From: an uncultured Oscillospiraceae bacterium
GTDB taxonomy: Bacteria; Bacillota; Clostridia; Oscillospirales; Oscillospiraceae
Reading direction: 5' to 3'
NCBI GenBank assembly: GCA_910588045.1
Contig: CAJUPS010000033.1
Location: 1 to 31,177 of the forward strand
Length of the DNA stretch: 31,177 bases
Position 1 is the first letter of the stretch; every line of letters begins with the position of its first letter. Positions 1 through 8,114 of this stretch are shown one piece after another. The notes below the pieces were generated by a model. The model made no database searches and was not told where the DNA came from. It saw only the letters and a list, made by a program, of their open reading frames with translations. A program made the translations under genes and the position numbers.

Positions 1-33
1 ATAGAGCGCATCCGCCAACGCTTCGCCCCCTGA
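1..33 (+). CDS. C-terminal tail of an upstream gene (partial, possibly recO)
   Basis: Frame 1 is open from the window edge and ends in TGA at 31-33, giving only the tail IERIRQRFAP. Ten residues cannot identify a protein. RecO often lies upstream of glycyl-tRNA synthetase in Firmicutes, so recO is a guess from gene order only. It may not be a gene at all. Confidence 0.25.
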   Translation: MERIRQRFAP

Positions 34-108
34 CGGCCCAGAGCACTCCGCAGAAAAGCCAGTCTGCCAGGTCGTAGCGTAAACAATAACCCCCGTAATC
101 AGGGGATT

Positions 109-170
109 CTCAAGGGCGGCGTAGCCCCCTTGAGCACGCTTTTGTTACTTTTCGCGTGCGCGAAAAGTAA
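109..170 (+). repeat. Composite palindromic intergenic repeat upstream of glyQS
   Basis: Two adjacent perfect hairpins are visible. The first pairs CTCAAGGG (109-116) with CCCTTGAG (127-134). The second pairs TTACTTTTCGCG (145-156) with CGCGAAAAGTAA (159-170) across a two-base TG loop. The second has the same build (T-run, G, 12-bp stem, two-base loop) as the hairpins at 8242-8267 and 27483-27508. It resembles the REP-like elements scattered between genes in Oscillospiraceae. It has no terminator-like T tract and no coding content. Confidence 0.6.
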
Positions 171-214
171 GCCCCCGCCCGGCAGGGCGAATCTAAAAAC
201 AAGATTAAGCCAGC

Positions 215-233
215 GCCGCCGCGCAGCGGCGGC
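215..233 (+). repeat. GC-rich hairpin in the glyQS leader
   Basis: GCCGCCGC (215-222) pairs with GCGGCGGC (226-233) around a GCA loop, just before the A-rich stretch that leads to the glyQS ribosome binding site. Its role is unknown. It may be part of the same composite repeat as 109-170, or a leader structure. A T-box specifier/antiterminator was looked for between 34 and 272 and not found. Confidence 0.4.
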
Positions 234-272
234 AAATAAAAAAGCAAAAACTTTGAAAAGGAGAAAAATAGC

Positions 273-1697
273 ATGAAAAGCAACGAAAAGACCATGGAGA
301 AAATCGTAGCCCTCTGTAAGGGGAGAGGCTTCATCTTCGCCGGAAGCGAAATCTACGGCGGCCTCGCCAACACCTGGGACTACGGCCCCCTGGGCGTGGA
401 ACTGAAAAACAACATCAAAAAGGCATGGTGGAAAAAATTTGTCCAGGAAAACCCCTATAATGTGGGTCTGGACGCCGCCATCCTCATGAACCCCCAGGTC
501 TGGGTGGCCTCCGGCCACGTGGGCGGATTCTCCGACCCCCTCATGGACTGCAAGGAGTGCAAGGAGCGCTTCCGCGCCGACAAGATCATCGAGGACTGGG
601 CCGAAGAAAATGCCTTCGCCCTCCCCAAGCCCGTGGACGCCTTCTCCCAGGACGAGATGAAGGACTTCATCGAGGAGCACAACATCCCCTGCCCCTCCTG
701 CGGCAAGCACAACTTCACCGACATCCGGAAGTTCAACCTCATGTTCAAGACCTTCCAGGGCGTCACCGAGGAGGCCAAGAACACCGTCTACCTCCGCCCC
801 GAGACCGCCCAGGGCATTTTCACCAACTTCCTGAACGTCCAGCGCTCCACCCGCCGGAAGCTGCCCTTCGGCGTCTGCCAGATCGGCAAGAGCTTCCGCA
901 ATGAGATCACCCCGGGCAACTTCATCTTCCGCACCCGCGAGTTCGAGCAGATGGAGCTCGAGTTCTTCTGCAAGCCCGGCACCGAGCTGGAGTGGTTCGC
1001 CTACTGGAAAAACTTCTGCCACCAGTGGCTGCTGGGCCTGGGCATCAAGGACGAGAACCTGCGCCTGCGGGACCACGACCCCGAGGAGCTCAGTCACTAC
1101 TCCAACGCCACCACCGACTTCGAGTTCGCCTTCCCCTTCACCGAGTGGGGCGAGCTGTGGGGCGTGGCCAGCCGCACCAACTTCGACCTCACCGCCCACC
1201 AGAACACCTCCGGCAAGGACCTGTCCTACTTCGACCAGGAGGCCAATGAGCACTATGTGCCCTACGTCATCGAGCCCTCCCTGGGCGTGGAGCGGATGCT
1301 GCTGGCCTTCCTGTGCAACGCCTACGACGAGGAGGTGGTGGACGAGGAGAAGAACGACGTGCGCACCGTCCTCCGCCTCCACCCGGCCCTGGCCCCCTTC
1401 AAGGCCGCCGTGCTGCCCCTGAGCAAGAAGCTGGGCGACAAGGCCCGGGAGATCCAGGCGGAACTCTCCAAGGACTGGATGATCGACTTCGATGACACCG
1501 GCTCCATCGGCAAGCGCTACCGCCGCCAGGACGAGGTGGGCACGCCCTTCTGCATCACCGTGGACTTCGAGACCGTGGGCGACGACAAGACGCCCGCCGA
1601 CAACTGCGTCACCGTCCGCGAGCGGGACAGCATGAAGCAGGTCCGCATCCCCATCAGCGAGCTGAAGAGCTGGCTGGCGGAGCGTCTGGCGTACTGA
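273..1697 (+). CDS. glyQS: Glycyl-tRNA synthetase (single-chain, dimeric GlyQS type)
   Basis: This cytoplasmic class II aminoacyl-tRNA synthetase charges tRNA-Gly with glycine using ATP. The 474-residue length fits the short bacterial alpha2 form. Visible signatures are motif 2 (FRNEITPG at about 208-215, followed by TREFEQMELEFF), motif 3 with GVER at 338-341, and two cysteine pairs (C93/C96 and C140/C143) in the insertion, typical of a zinc site in this form. The C-terminal anticodon-binding domain includes RYRRQDEVGTPFCITVD. The ATG at 273 follows AAAAGGAG (256-263) at good spacing. A strong terminator follows directly. It is a housekeeping gene and appears unrelated to the sugar loci downstream. 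Confidence 0.97.
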   Translation: MKSNEKTMEKIVALCKGRGFIFAGSEIYGGLANTWDYGPLGVELKNNIKKAWWKKFVQENPYNVGLDAAILMNPQVWVASGHVGGFSDPLMDCKECKERFRADKIIEDWAEENAFALPKPVDAFSQDEMKDFIEEHNIPCPSCGKHNFTDIRKFNLMFKTFQGVTEEAKNTVYLRPETAQGIFTNFLNVQRSTRRKLPFGVCQIGKSFRNEITPGNFIFRTREFEQMELEFFCKPGTELEWFAYWKNFCHQWLLGLGIKDENLRLRDHDPEELSHYSNATTDFEFAFPFTEWGELWGVASRTNFDLTAHQNTSGKDLSYFDQEANEHYVPYVIEPSLGVERMLLAFLCNAYDEEVVDEEKNDVRTVLRLHPALAPFKAAVLPLSKKLGDKAREIQAELSKDWMIDFDDTGSIGKRYRRQDEVGTPFCITVDFETVGDDKTPADNCVTVRERDSMKQVRIPISELKSWLAERLAY

Positions 1698-1710
1698 TAG
1701 AAAGCAGCAC

Positions 1711-1745
1711 AAATCCCCCAGGGGCGGCCCCCTGGGGGATTTTTT
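1711..1745 (+). terminator. Rho-independent terminator of glyQS
   Basis: AAATCCCCCAGGGG (1711-1724) pairs perfectly with CCCCTGGGGGATTT (1729-1742) around a four-base loop and runs into a T tract ending at 1745. It lies 13 bases after the glyQS stop. The minus-strand kduD gene ends at 1758, so the same hairpin may also stop that operon, but the U tract on that side is weak (ATTTG). Confidence 0.92.
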
Positions 1746-1757
1746 GAAGTCGGAGCG

Positions 1758-2558
1758 TTATGGCTGTTTGCCGATATAGGCCAGGATGCCGCCGTCCACG
1801 TAGAGCACGTGGCCGTTGACGAAGTTGGACGCATCGGAGGCCAGGAACACCGCCGGACCCGCCAAGTCCTCCGGGTCCCCCCAACGGCCCGCCGGGGTCT
1901 TGGCGATGATGAACTGGTCGAAGGGGTGGCGGCTGCCGTCCGCTTGACGCTCCCGCAGGGGCGCGGTCTGGGGCGTGGCGATGTAGCCCGGCCCGATGGC
2001 GTTGCACTGGATGTTGGCCGCGCCGTACTCCGAGCAGATGTTCCGGGTGAGCATCTTCAGCCCGCCCTTGGCGGCGGCGTAGGCGGAGACGGTCTCCCGG
2101 CCCAGCTCGCTCATCATGGAGCAGATGTTGATGATCTTCCCGTGCCCCCTGGCGATCATCCCGGGGATGACGGCCTTGGCACAGATGAAGGGCCCCACCA
2201 GGTCGATGTCCACCACCTGCCGGAACTCCTCCGCGCTCATCTCCGTCATGGGGATCCGCCGGATGATGCCCGCGTTGTTGAACAGGATGTCCACGCCGCC
2301 CAGGTCCCTCTCGATTTTGGCGATCAGGTCCTTTACCTGATTTTCGTCCGTGACGTCGGCGATATAGCCCCTGGCGTCCACGCCCCTGGCGGCGTAGTCC
2401 ACCAGCGCCTTGTCCAGGTGCTCCTGACTGCGGCAGTTGAAGGCGATTTTCGCCCCGGCGCTTGCCAGGGCCTCCGCCATGGCGAAGCCGATGCCGTAGG
2501 CCCCGCCGGTGACCAGCGCCACCCTCCCCTCCAGGGAGAACAATTTCTGCATATCCAT
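1758..2558 (-). CDS. kduD: 2-dehydro-3-deoxy-D-gluconate 5-dehydrogenase (KduD, SDR family)
   Basis: KduD reduces 2,5-diketo-3-deoxygluconate to 2-keto-3-deoxygluconate (KDG) with NAD(P)H, the second step after unsaturated uronate release. The 266-residue protein has the classical short-chain dehydrogenase motifs: TGGAYGIG at 17-24 (Rossmann glycine motif), NNAG near 94-97, S147, and Y160-x3-K164 in YAAAK. The SDR family is broad, but a position 6 bp downstream of kduI makes KduD the best call. The ATG at 2558 has GAGG upstream at acceptable spacing. It is the last gene of the operon GH28-araC-kduI-kduD. A general sugar or polyol SDR is the alternative. Confidence 0.88.
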   Translation of the reverse strand: MDMQKLFSLEGRVALVTGGAYGIGFAMAEALASAGAKIAFNCRSQEHLDKALVDYAARGVDARGYIADVTDENQVKDLIAKIERDLGGVDILFNNAGIIRRIPMTEMSAEEFRQVVDIDLVGPFICAKAVIPGMIARGHGKIINICSMMSELGRETVSAYAAAKGGLKMLTRNICSEYGAANIQCNAIGPGYIATPQTAPLRERQADGSRHPFDQFIIAKTPAGRWGDPEDLAGPAVFLASDASNFVNGHVLYVDGGILAYIGKQP

Positions 2559-2564
2559 ACCGTC

Positions 2565-3407
2565 TTACCTCATTTCCGTGATGGGGATGTTGTCCATGTC
2601 GTCGAAGGCCTGATTCTCGCCCCCCATGGCCCAGATGAAGGTGTAGCTGCCCGTACCGCAGCCGCAGTGGATGGACCAGGAGGGGGAGATGACCGCGTCA
2701 AAATTCCGCATAACGATGTGCCTTGTCTCCTGTCCCTGGCCCATCATGTGGAAGACCACGTTGTCCTCCGGGATGTTGAAGTAGGTGTAGACCTCCATCC
2801 GCCGCTCATGGGTGTGGGCGGGCATGGTGTTCCACACGCTGCCGGGGGACAGCTGCGTCAGCCCCATGGACAGCTGGCAGGTGGGCAGCACATCCGGGTG
2901 GATGAACTGGTTGATGACCCGGGCGTTGGCGGTCTCCGCCGCGCCGCAGGGACGTTTATTGGCGTCCGCGAATTTCAGCAGTCGGGTCTCGAAGCTGCGG
3001 TGGGCGGGGGCGGACACCAGATAGAACCGTGCGGGTTCCTCCCCGCCGCCGCTGGCGAAGGTCACGTCCTTTGCGCCCATGGTGATATAGAGGCAGTCCT
3101 CAAAGCCCATCTCGTACCTGGTCCCGTCCACCGTGACTGCGCCGGGACCGCCCAGGTTGAACACGCCCGCCTCCCGGCGCTCCAGGAAGAAATGGGTGCC
3201 GAAGTTGGCCCACACGTCGATGCCCTGGTCGATCGGCACCTCTCGTGTCACGGGCATGATCCCCAGCACCACCATACGGTCCACGTGGGAGTAGGTGGCC
3301 CTCACCTGGTCGGGCTGGTAGAGGTCCTCGATGAGGAACTCCCTCCGGAGCTCCTCGGTGGTGTAGCGCTTGACGTCGTTGGGATTGGCGGAGTAGCGAA
3401 TATCCAT
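2565..3407 (-). CDS. kduI: 5-dehydro-4-deoxy-D-glucuronate isomerase (KduI)
   Basis: KduI converts 5-keto-4-deoxyuronate, formed spontaneously from unsaturated uronic acid, into 2,5-diketo-3-deoxygluconate in the cytosol. The protein has 280 residues, the usual KduI length. The cupin metal site is intact: H198, H200 and E205 in PAHTHERRMEVY, plus H247 in WSIHCG, at nearly the same positions as the zinc ligands of the E. coli enzyme. The start MDIRYSANP is the conserved KduI N terminus. It lies 6 bp upstream of kduD and 53 bp downstream of the AraC gene on the same strand. Its presence shows that the locus feeds on lyase-derived unsaturated uronates rather than free galacturonate only. Confidence 0.96.
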   Translation of the reverse strand: MDIRYSANPNDVKRYTTEELRREFLIEDLYQPDQVRATYSHVDRMVVLGIMPVTREVPIDQGIDVWANFGTHFFLERREAGVFNLGGPGAVTVDGTRYEMGFEDCLYITMGAKDVTFASGGGEEPARFYLVSAPAHRSFETRLLKFADANKRPCGAAETANARVINQFIHPDVLPTCQLSMGLTQLSPGSVWNTMPAHTHERRMEVYTYFNIPEDNVVFHMMGQGQETRHIVMRNFDAVISPSWSIHCGCGTGSYTFIWAMGGENQAFDDMDNIPITEMR

Positions 3408-3460
3408 TTGCGTACCATCCTTTTCATCAGAATTTGAACAATTTTTCCTGTTTTTGCGGT

Positions 3461-4366
3461 CTATGGCAAGAGCTCTGCGTTGAGGATATGGTGCTGCTTG
3501 CGGTACTGGGACGGCGACATCCCGATGTGCTTCCGGAAAACCCGGTTGAACTGCGAGAAGCTGGCGAAGCCGCAGGAGAGGGCGGCCTCGGTGATGGGGA
3601 TCTGGGTGTTGATGAGCAGGGACTGGATGTTGCGCACCCTGGTCATCTGGATATAGTCCGTGAGGGTGAAGCCTGTGATGTCCTTGAACTGGTGGGACAG
3701 ATAGCAGCTGCTGATATAGAAATTCTGCGCGAGCGCGCCCAGGGAGAGCTCCTCCGTGTAGTGGGCATGGATGTAGCTGGTGACGGAGTAGATTTTTTTC
3801 TCCATGGAGGACATCTCCGACTTGTTCACGTACTGGTTGTGCCTCTGGTTGAGAAACAGCAGCGTCAAAAACTCGGTGAACTTCAGGTGGATGATGAGAT
3901 CCCGCATGGGGTCCGTCTTCTGGGCCAGCAGGAAGATGTCGTTGAGCTTGCTGAAGATCCGCTTCTGCAAGTCCGCGCCGAAGCGGAAGATGGGGACCTC
4001 CCGATGGAAGGTTCCCAGGAGCTGCTCATACTCGTTGGACAGGCCGTTGACGTGCTTGGGGAGGCTGAACTGGATGATCAGCCGCTTGCAGGGCGCGCCC
4101 GGCGGGTACTGGGACCGGTGGAGCACGTTGGGCGGGATGGCGATGATGTCGAAGGGCTCCAGGTCGTAGGGGTTTCCCTCCAGCAGGTGCTTCGTGTTGG
4201 GGCACATCATGATGCACAGCTCGTAAAAGGTGTGGAAGTGCTGGAACTGCATGTTCTTCGCCTCTGTGCGCACGTCGTAGTCGAAGAAATAGAAGAGGGG
4301 GTCGTTCTCATCGTTCACCCGGATGAAATATTTGTCCTGGTACAGCAGGAGGTTTTGGATCAGCAC
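3461..4366 (-). CDS. AraC-family transcriptional regulator
   Basis: This 301-residue protein has an N-terminal cupin-like sensor (about 40-105, with FQHFHTFYELCIMM and IPPNVLHRSQYPPG) and a C-terminal AraC double helix-turn-helix. The first HTH is around 207-227 (LSLGALAQNFYISSCYLSHQF) and the second around 256-280, ending in the typical GMSPSQYRK. The start is GTG at 4364-4366, overlapping the GH28 stop codon by 7 bases, so the two are translationally coupled. It probably senses a sugar intermediate and controls its own operon and perhaps the divergent importer operon through the 5668-5991 region. The inducer cannot be read from sequence. Confidence 0.93.
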   Translation of the reverse strand: MLIQNLLLYQDKYFIRVNDENDPLFYFFDYDVRTEAKNMQFQHFHTFYELCIMMCPNTKHLLEGNPYDLEPFDIIAIPPNVLHRSQYPPGAPCKRLIIQFSLPKHVNGLSNEYEQLLGTFHREVPIFRFGADLQKRIFSKLNDIFLLAQKTDPMRDLIIHLKFTEFLTLLFLNQRHNQYVNKSEMSSMEKKIYSVTSYIHAHYTEELSLGALAQNFYISSCYLSHQFKDITGFTLTDYIQMTRVRNIQSLLINTQIPITEAALSCGFASFSQFNRVFRKHIGMSPSQYRKQHHILNAELLP

Positions 4367-5667
4367 GGGGGACGCCTCCCCCCTCCCGGGGGCGACCCGT
4401 CCAGCAGCCGGGCCATCTCCCCCTCCGCCTGGAAGGCGCAGTTCCGGAAGACCGCCCCGGCGTTCCGCTCGTACACATAGCAGAGCCTGCGCTCCGTAGA
4501 GGTCGGCCCGGCGCAGGGGCGCAGGTCGTGGAAGCCCGCCTCGCCGTCCGTAGCCCGGCGCAGCCGGAGGGACACGCTGTCAAAGGTGACCCCCGAAATA
4601 GCGCCGGGTTCCTCCGCGTACAGCAGCAGGCCGTTCTCCGCGGTGCAGAGGATGTGGCTGAACTGCACATCATGGACCGCCCCCAGCCGCGCCCCCTCCT
4701 CCCGCCGGAGGACCGTAATGGCGATGGGTTCGGCGCTGCCCCAGAAGGAGTCCCGATGAAAGAGCCGGGTCTCGATCACCAGGTTGTGGAAGCTCACATT
4801 CTCGACGGTCCCCCCGTCCCGGAGCTGGAGGGAGATCCCCCGATTGGAGCGGCTGATAACGCAGTTTTCCACCAGGATATTCCGGAAGACATCCTCGCTC
4901 TCGCTGCCGAACTTGATGGCCGCGCTGGAGGACGTCAGGGTGCAGTTGGTGACTGTAATGTTCTCGCAGGGACCGTAGCCCATGGCGGCGGCGGTGTTCT
5001 TGAACACGATGCAGTCATCGGCGCACTCTATGTGGCAATTGGCGATGCGCACGTTCCGGCAGTGGTCCGGGTCGATGCCGTCGCAGTTGGCCATCCGCCG
5101 GTTGTTGAGGATGCGGATGCCGTCGATGAGCACGTCCCGGCAGCCCACCAGGTGGACGGTCCAGAAGGCGCTGCGGGCCAGGGTGACCTCCCGGATGGTC
5201 AGCTGGGAGACATTCTCCAGGTACAGCATGGGGGCCCGGGGGTAGAAAGCGCCCTCGATGTGCCACGGCGTGGCCTCGCCGTAGAAGATCTCCTCGTTCC
5301 CGTCGATCCTCCCCGGTCCGGTGATGGCCAGGTCCTCGCAGTCCCTGGCGTAGAGGAAGAAGTGGGACGGAGCGCCGGTGTACGCGCAGTTCTCGTAGGA
5401 GGGGACCTCCATCCGCTTCGGCGCGGCGCCGCCGAAGAGCCGGTAGCGCTCCAGCTGGTCCGCCCCCTTGAGCACGGCCCCCATCTCCAGGTGCAGCTCC
5501 AGGTGGGAGCGCAGGACCAGCGCACCGCTGCGGAACACCCGCCCGCCCGGCAGGACCACCCGCCCGCCGCCCGCCCCGCCGCAGGCGTCCACGGCCGCCT
5601 GTATGGCGGCGGTGTCATCCGCGGAGCCGTTGCCAACCGCGCCGAAATCCAGTACGTTGTATTCCAT
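4360..5667 (-). CDS. Glycoside hydrolase family 28 (polygalacturonase-like)
   Basis: This 435-residue right-handed beta-helix protein opens with YNVLDFGAVGNGSADDTAAIQAA, the standard start of GH28 and related pectinases. Catalytic-region motifs are NCDGIDPD (194-201) and ADDC (216-219), supplying the acidic residues. The usual GHG histidine motif is replaced by FGSESED (253-259), and the RIK motif appears as RGISL (276-280). It is therefore a divergent, possibly exo-acting member whose bond specificity is uncertain. No signal peptide is seen, so it should act on imported oligosaccharides in the cytosol. I chose the ATG at 5667 because AAAGGA lies six bases upstream; an in-frame ATG at 5682 has no comparable site. 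It is the first gene of the minus-strand operon. Confidence 0.88.
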   Translation of the reverse strand: MEYNVLDFGAVGNGSADDTAAIQAAVDACGGAGGGRVVLPGGRVFRSGALVLRSHLELHLEMGAVLKGADQLERYRLFGGAAPKRMEVPSYENCAYTGAPSHFFLYARDCEDLAITGPGRIDGNEEIFYGEATPWHIEGAFYPRAPMLYLENVSQLTIREVTLARSAFWTVHLVGCRDVLIDGIRILNNRRMANCDGIDPDHCRNVRIANCHIECADDCIVFKNTAAAMGYGPCENITVTNCTLTSSSAAIKFGSESEDVFRNILVENCVISRSNRGISLQLRDGGTVENVSFHNLVIETRLFHRDSFWGSAEPIAITVLRREEGARLGAVHDVQFSHILCTAENGLLLYAEEPGAISGVTFDSVSLRLRRATDGEAGFHDLRPCAGPTSTERRLCYVYERNAGAVFRNCAFQAEGEMARLLDGSPPGGGRRPPC

Positions 5668-5709
5668 ATGGGTTCCTTTCATAAACGATCTGGGTCCTTA
5701 ACCACCAGC

Positions 5710-5738
5710 ATTGTAGCACGCGCAAGAGGAAATAGCAA
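5710..5738 (-). promoter_or_regulatory. Candidate sigma-A promoter for the GH28-araC-kduI-kduD operon
   Basis: Read on the minus strand, TTGCTA (5738-5733) is followed after exactly 17 bases by TACAAT (5715-5710). This places a start site near 5703 and a leader of about 36 bases before the ATG at 5667. The match to TTGACA/TATAAT is moderate. An inverted repeat (5748-5769) sits just upstream of the -35. Confidence 0.5.
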
Positions 5739-5747
5739 CAGGATATT

Positions 5748-5769
5748 GTATTTCATTTGCCGGAAATAC
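5748..5769. promoter_or_regulatory. Inverted repeat, candidate operator
   Basis: GTATTTC (5748-5754) and GAAATAC (5763-5769) form a perfect 7-bp inverted repeat with an 8-base spacer, about ten bases upstream of the predicted -35 of the GH28 operon. This suits a regulator site, perhaps for the AraC protein encoded in the operon. AraC proteins more often use direct half-sites, so the link is only positional. Confidence 0.35.
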
Positions 5770-5805
5770 GCGCTTTTGACTATTATATACAAAATTCCCC
5801 CGCTT

Positions 5806-5818
5806 GCATTGTGCACAA
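5806..5818. promoter_or_regulatory. Palindromic motif GCATTGTGCACAA, copy 1
   Basis: The 10-bp perfect palindrome TTGTGCACAA sits inside a 13-base string that recurs exactly at 22349-22361, upstream of the BMP importer. A one-mismatch relative, GCAATGTGCA, lies at 5862-5871. Placement in two transporter control regions suggests a shared transcription factor site, but no known regulator can be named. Confidence 0.35.
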
Positions 5819-5991
5819 CCAACATAAAAGAAATTGTTTCCGAAAAAAAAAAGCAAAATACGCAATGTGCAAAAGAGAAAAAAGGCAATTTATGCGTAGT
5901 AACCGCACGCAATCACAGGTATGATGTCAATACCACACAGGTGCTGGAGGGCATTTGTTGGGCAAATTAACGAAACTATAGGAGGACAACT

Positions 5992-8019
5992 ATGACTCAG
6001 TTCAAAAAGTGGATGTCACTTGTACTTGCCGCCGTCATGTGTATCGGACTGCTGGCCGCCTGCGGCGGCGGGGACGGCAATAAGGCCCCCGATACCACCC
6101 AGCCCCCCGATACCACCGCCTCCGACGAGACCCCTGGCACGGCTCCCGACGCAGCTCCCGACGCAAATGCGCCCGCAGAGCCCGCGGCCGGAGGGTACAG
6201 CGAGTCCCCCTACATCACCGCCCTGGGAACCTATGGCAGCGTGGAGGACCGTCTCCCCGCCGAGGATGACATCATGGTGGAGACCCTGGATGCCGCGGGC
6301 AATCCTCTGGAGATCGGCGTCTTCGGCGGTGAGCTGAAGCGCGCCGCCGGAGGCGGCAACTGGGACGCCGGTAAGCCCATCGAGGAGGGCCTGTTCCGCT
6401 TCAACACCAAGGCCGAGATCGAGCCCAACGTGGCGAAGAGCTTTGAGGTCAACGACGACGCCACCGTCTACACCATCCATCTCCGCGAGGGAATGAAGTG
6501 GTCCGACGGCGAACCCTTCACCGCCGAGGACTGCGTGTGGTTCTATAACGTGGTCTGCCTCAACAAGCTGGACGGCAAGGGCGTGCGCAACTGCCACAAG
6601 GACGCCGACGACAACCCCGCCGTCGTGGAAAAGGTGGACGACACCACCTTCACTGTCACCTTCGGCACTCCCAAGTACGATTTCATCGAGGCCCTGACCG
6701 TGGACCTGAAGTGGCACTACGCCCCCAAGCACATCTTTGAGGAGATGTGCCAGAAGATCCTGGACGGCGACGAGGCCAGCGCCATCGCCATCGGCAAGGA
6801 GATCACCGGTATGGAGTTCTCCGACACCGGCGCGCTGGGCAAGGAGTGCCTGTACTACTTCTGGAACTACTCCGGCATTCCCACCCTGAACCCCTTCGTC
6901 CTGTCCACCGAGTCCGGCAAGAACTCCGTGAAGGGCGAGTATTACGAGTTCCTCCGCAACCCCTACTACTGGAAGACGGACGCCAACGGCCAGCAGCTGC
7001 CCTACATTGACAAGATCGTCTACACCACCGTACAGAACGTGGATCAGCAGCTCATGCTCCTGCTGGACGGCACCGTGGACTACCAGACCATCGCCGTGCA
7101 GGATGCCCCCACCGTCCTGGAGGCCGAGCAGACCTCCGGCACCAAGATCAACCTCTACGAGTGGTCCGGCGTGGACTGGGGCAGCCCCGCCCATCAGCTC
7201 CACCTGAACCTGGGCATTGCCGACGAGAACAAGAACGCCCTGTTCAACAACGCCGACTTCCGTCAGGCCATGTCCATCTGCGTGGACCGCACAGCCCTGG
7301 CCTCCGCCCTGACCGACGGCTGGCAGGAGGGCGGCCAGGCCGCTCCCCAGGAGGGCACGCTGGGCTACAGCGAGGCGTGGTCCAAGAAGTGGACGGAGTA
7401 CGACGTGGCCAAGGCCCAGACTCTCTTCGAGAGCGCCGGTCTGGTCAAGGGCAGCGACGGCTTCTATGACTTCGCCGACGGCACGGACTTCGAGCTGAAC
7501 ATCGTCTCCGTGGCCGAGCTGAACGCCGCCGAGACCTTCGCCCTGCTGGATACCTACTACCGCGCCGCGGGGATCAAGTGCAACTTCCGCGACTACGACC
7601 GCAGCTATATTGACAACGAGCTGATGGCCGGGTCCCTAGAGTGTATGCTCTATCCCGTCACCCCCATCGGCGATGTGTCCATCGCCCTCAAGCCCAACTC
7701 CATGGTTCCCGGCTATGCCACCAACGTGGCCTGGTACGGCGCCATGAAGGAGGACACCGCCACCGGCGACCTGCTGGAGCTGATCAACCTGAAGAAGGAG
7801 CTGGATAAGACCTCCGACGCCGATGCGCGCAACGAGATCGTCACAAAGATGCTCAAGCTCCACGAGGACAACCAGTGGACCATCGGCTACGTGGCCGCCA
7901 CTCCCGCCCTCCACGCCGTCAACGCGCGGATTCACAACTTCCCCGACGGCCTGGTGTGGTCCGACATCTACCGTGATATGGGGATCGCCCACTGCCAGTG
8001 CTGGTTCATCCAGGAGTAA
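5992..8019 (+). CDS. Family 5 (Opp/Dpp-type) ABC transporter substrate-binding lipoprotein
   Basis: This 675-residue lipoprotein captures the ligand outside the cell for the importer encoded next to it. The signal peptide ends in the lipobox LLAAC with the lipidated Cys at residue 24. A Thr/Pro/Asp/Ala-rich linker (about 25-65) is followed by an SBP_bac_5 domain covering most of the rest, with features such as VYTIHLREGMKWSDGEPFTAED. The family was first described for peptides and nickel, but many members bind oligosaccharides. Position at the head of a glycan operon makes an oligosaccharide the likely ligand (inference). GGAGGA at 5981-5986 fixes the ATG. A 256-bp gap with hairpins separates it from the permease genes, which could give extra binding protein. 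Confidence 0.93.
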   Translation: MTQFKKWMSLVLAAVMCIGLLAACGGGDGNKAPDTTQPPDTTASDETPGTAPDAAPDANAPAEPAAGGYSESPYITALGTYGSVEDRLPAEDDIMVETLDAAGNPLEIGVFGGELKRAAGGGNWDAGKPIEEGLFRFNTKAEIEPNVAKSFEVNDDATVYTIHLREGMKWSDGEPFTAEDCVWFYNVVCLNKLDGKGVRNCHKDADDNPAVVEKVDDTTFTVTFGTPKYDFIEALTVDLKWHYAPKHIFEEMCQKILDGDEASAIAIGKEITGMEFSDTGALGKECLYYFWNYSGIPTLNPFVLSTESGKNSVKGEYYEFLRNPYYWKTDANGQQLPYIDKIVYTTVQNVDQQLMLLLDGTVDYQTIAVQDAPTVLEAEQTSGTKINLYEWSGVDWGSPAHQLHLNLGIADENKNALFNNADFRQAMSICVDRTALASALTDGWQEGGQAAPQEGTLGYSEAWSKKWTEYDVAKAQTLFESAGLVKGSDGFYDFADGTDFELNIVSVAELNAAETFALLDTYYRAAGIKCNFRDYDRSYIDNELMAGSLECMLYPVTPIGDVSIALKPNSMVPGYATNVAWYGAMKEDTATGDLLELINLKKELDKTSDADARNEIVTKMLKLHEDNQWTIGYVAATPALHAVNARIHNFPDGLVWSDIYRDMGIAHCQCWFIQE

Positions 8020-8041
8020 CATGACATAACCAGATCATCCT

Positions 8042-8082
8042 CCCCGGAGGCAGGCGGAAGACCGTCCGCCCGCCCTCCGGGG
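8042..8082 (+). ncRNA. Stable 3' hairpin after the binding-protein gene
   Basis: CCCCGGAGG (8042-8050) pairs with CCTCCGGGG (8074-8082), with an inner GGCGGA/TCCGCC pairing (8053-8058 with 8065-8070). There is no T tract, so it is probably an mRNA-stabilising structure rather than a terminator. It is typical of the gap between a highly expressed binding protein and its permease genes. Confidence 0.5.
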
Positions 8083-8114
8083 GCCCAGACCAACTCACGC
8101 ATCATCAAATGACG

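Larger units (their letters stand above)
5668..5991. other. AT-rich divergent intergenic control region
   Basis: This 324-bp gene-free stretch separates the minus-strand pectin-type operon from the plus-strand importer operon and is markedly richer in A/T than its surroundings. It holds the GH28-side promoter, an inverted repeat, the palindrome TTGTGCACAA (5809-5818), a related GCAATGTGCA (5862-5871) and a poly-A run. On the plus strand the only candidate -10 noticed is TATGAT (5920-5925), with a poor -35 at the right distance. The importer ribosome binding site GGAGGA is at 5981-5986. No small ORF with a good start was seen. Confidence 0.7.

Noticed and set aside
34..272. T-box leader for glyQS
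   Set aside because: Common upstream of glyQS in Firmicutes, but no T-box TGG-containing antiterminator motif or leader terminator was found; the region is made of palindromic repeats instead.
99..1712. Minus-strand open frame of over 500 codons opposite glyQS
   Set aside because: glyQS is certain on the plus strand; the antisense product is biased Gly/Val/Leu/Glu filler without recognisable motifs.
5776..5789. TTGACT followed by TATATAC as a plus-strand promoter
   Set aside because: The two boxes are only a few bases apart, far less than the 16-18 bases a sigma-A promoter needs.
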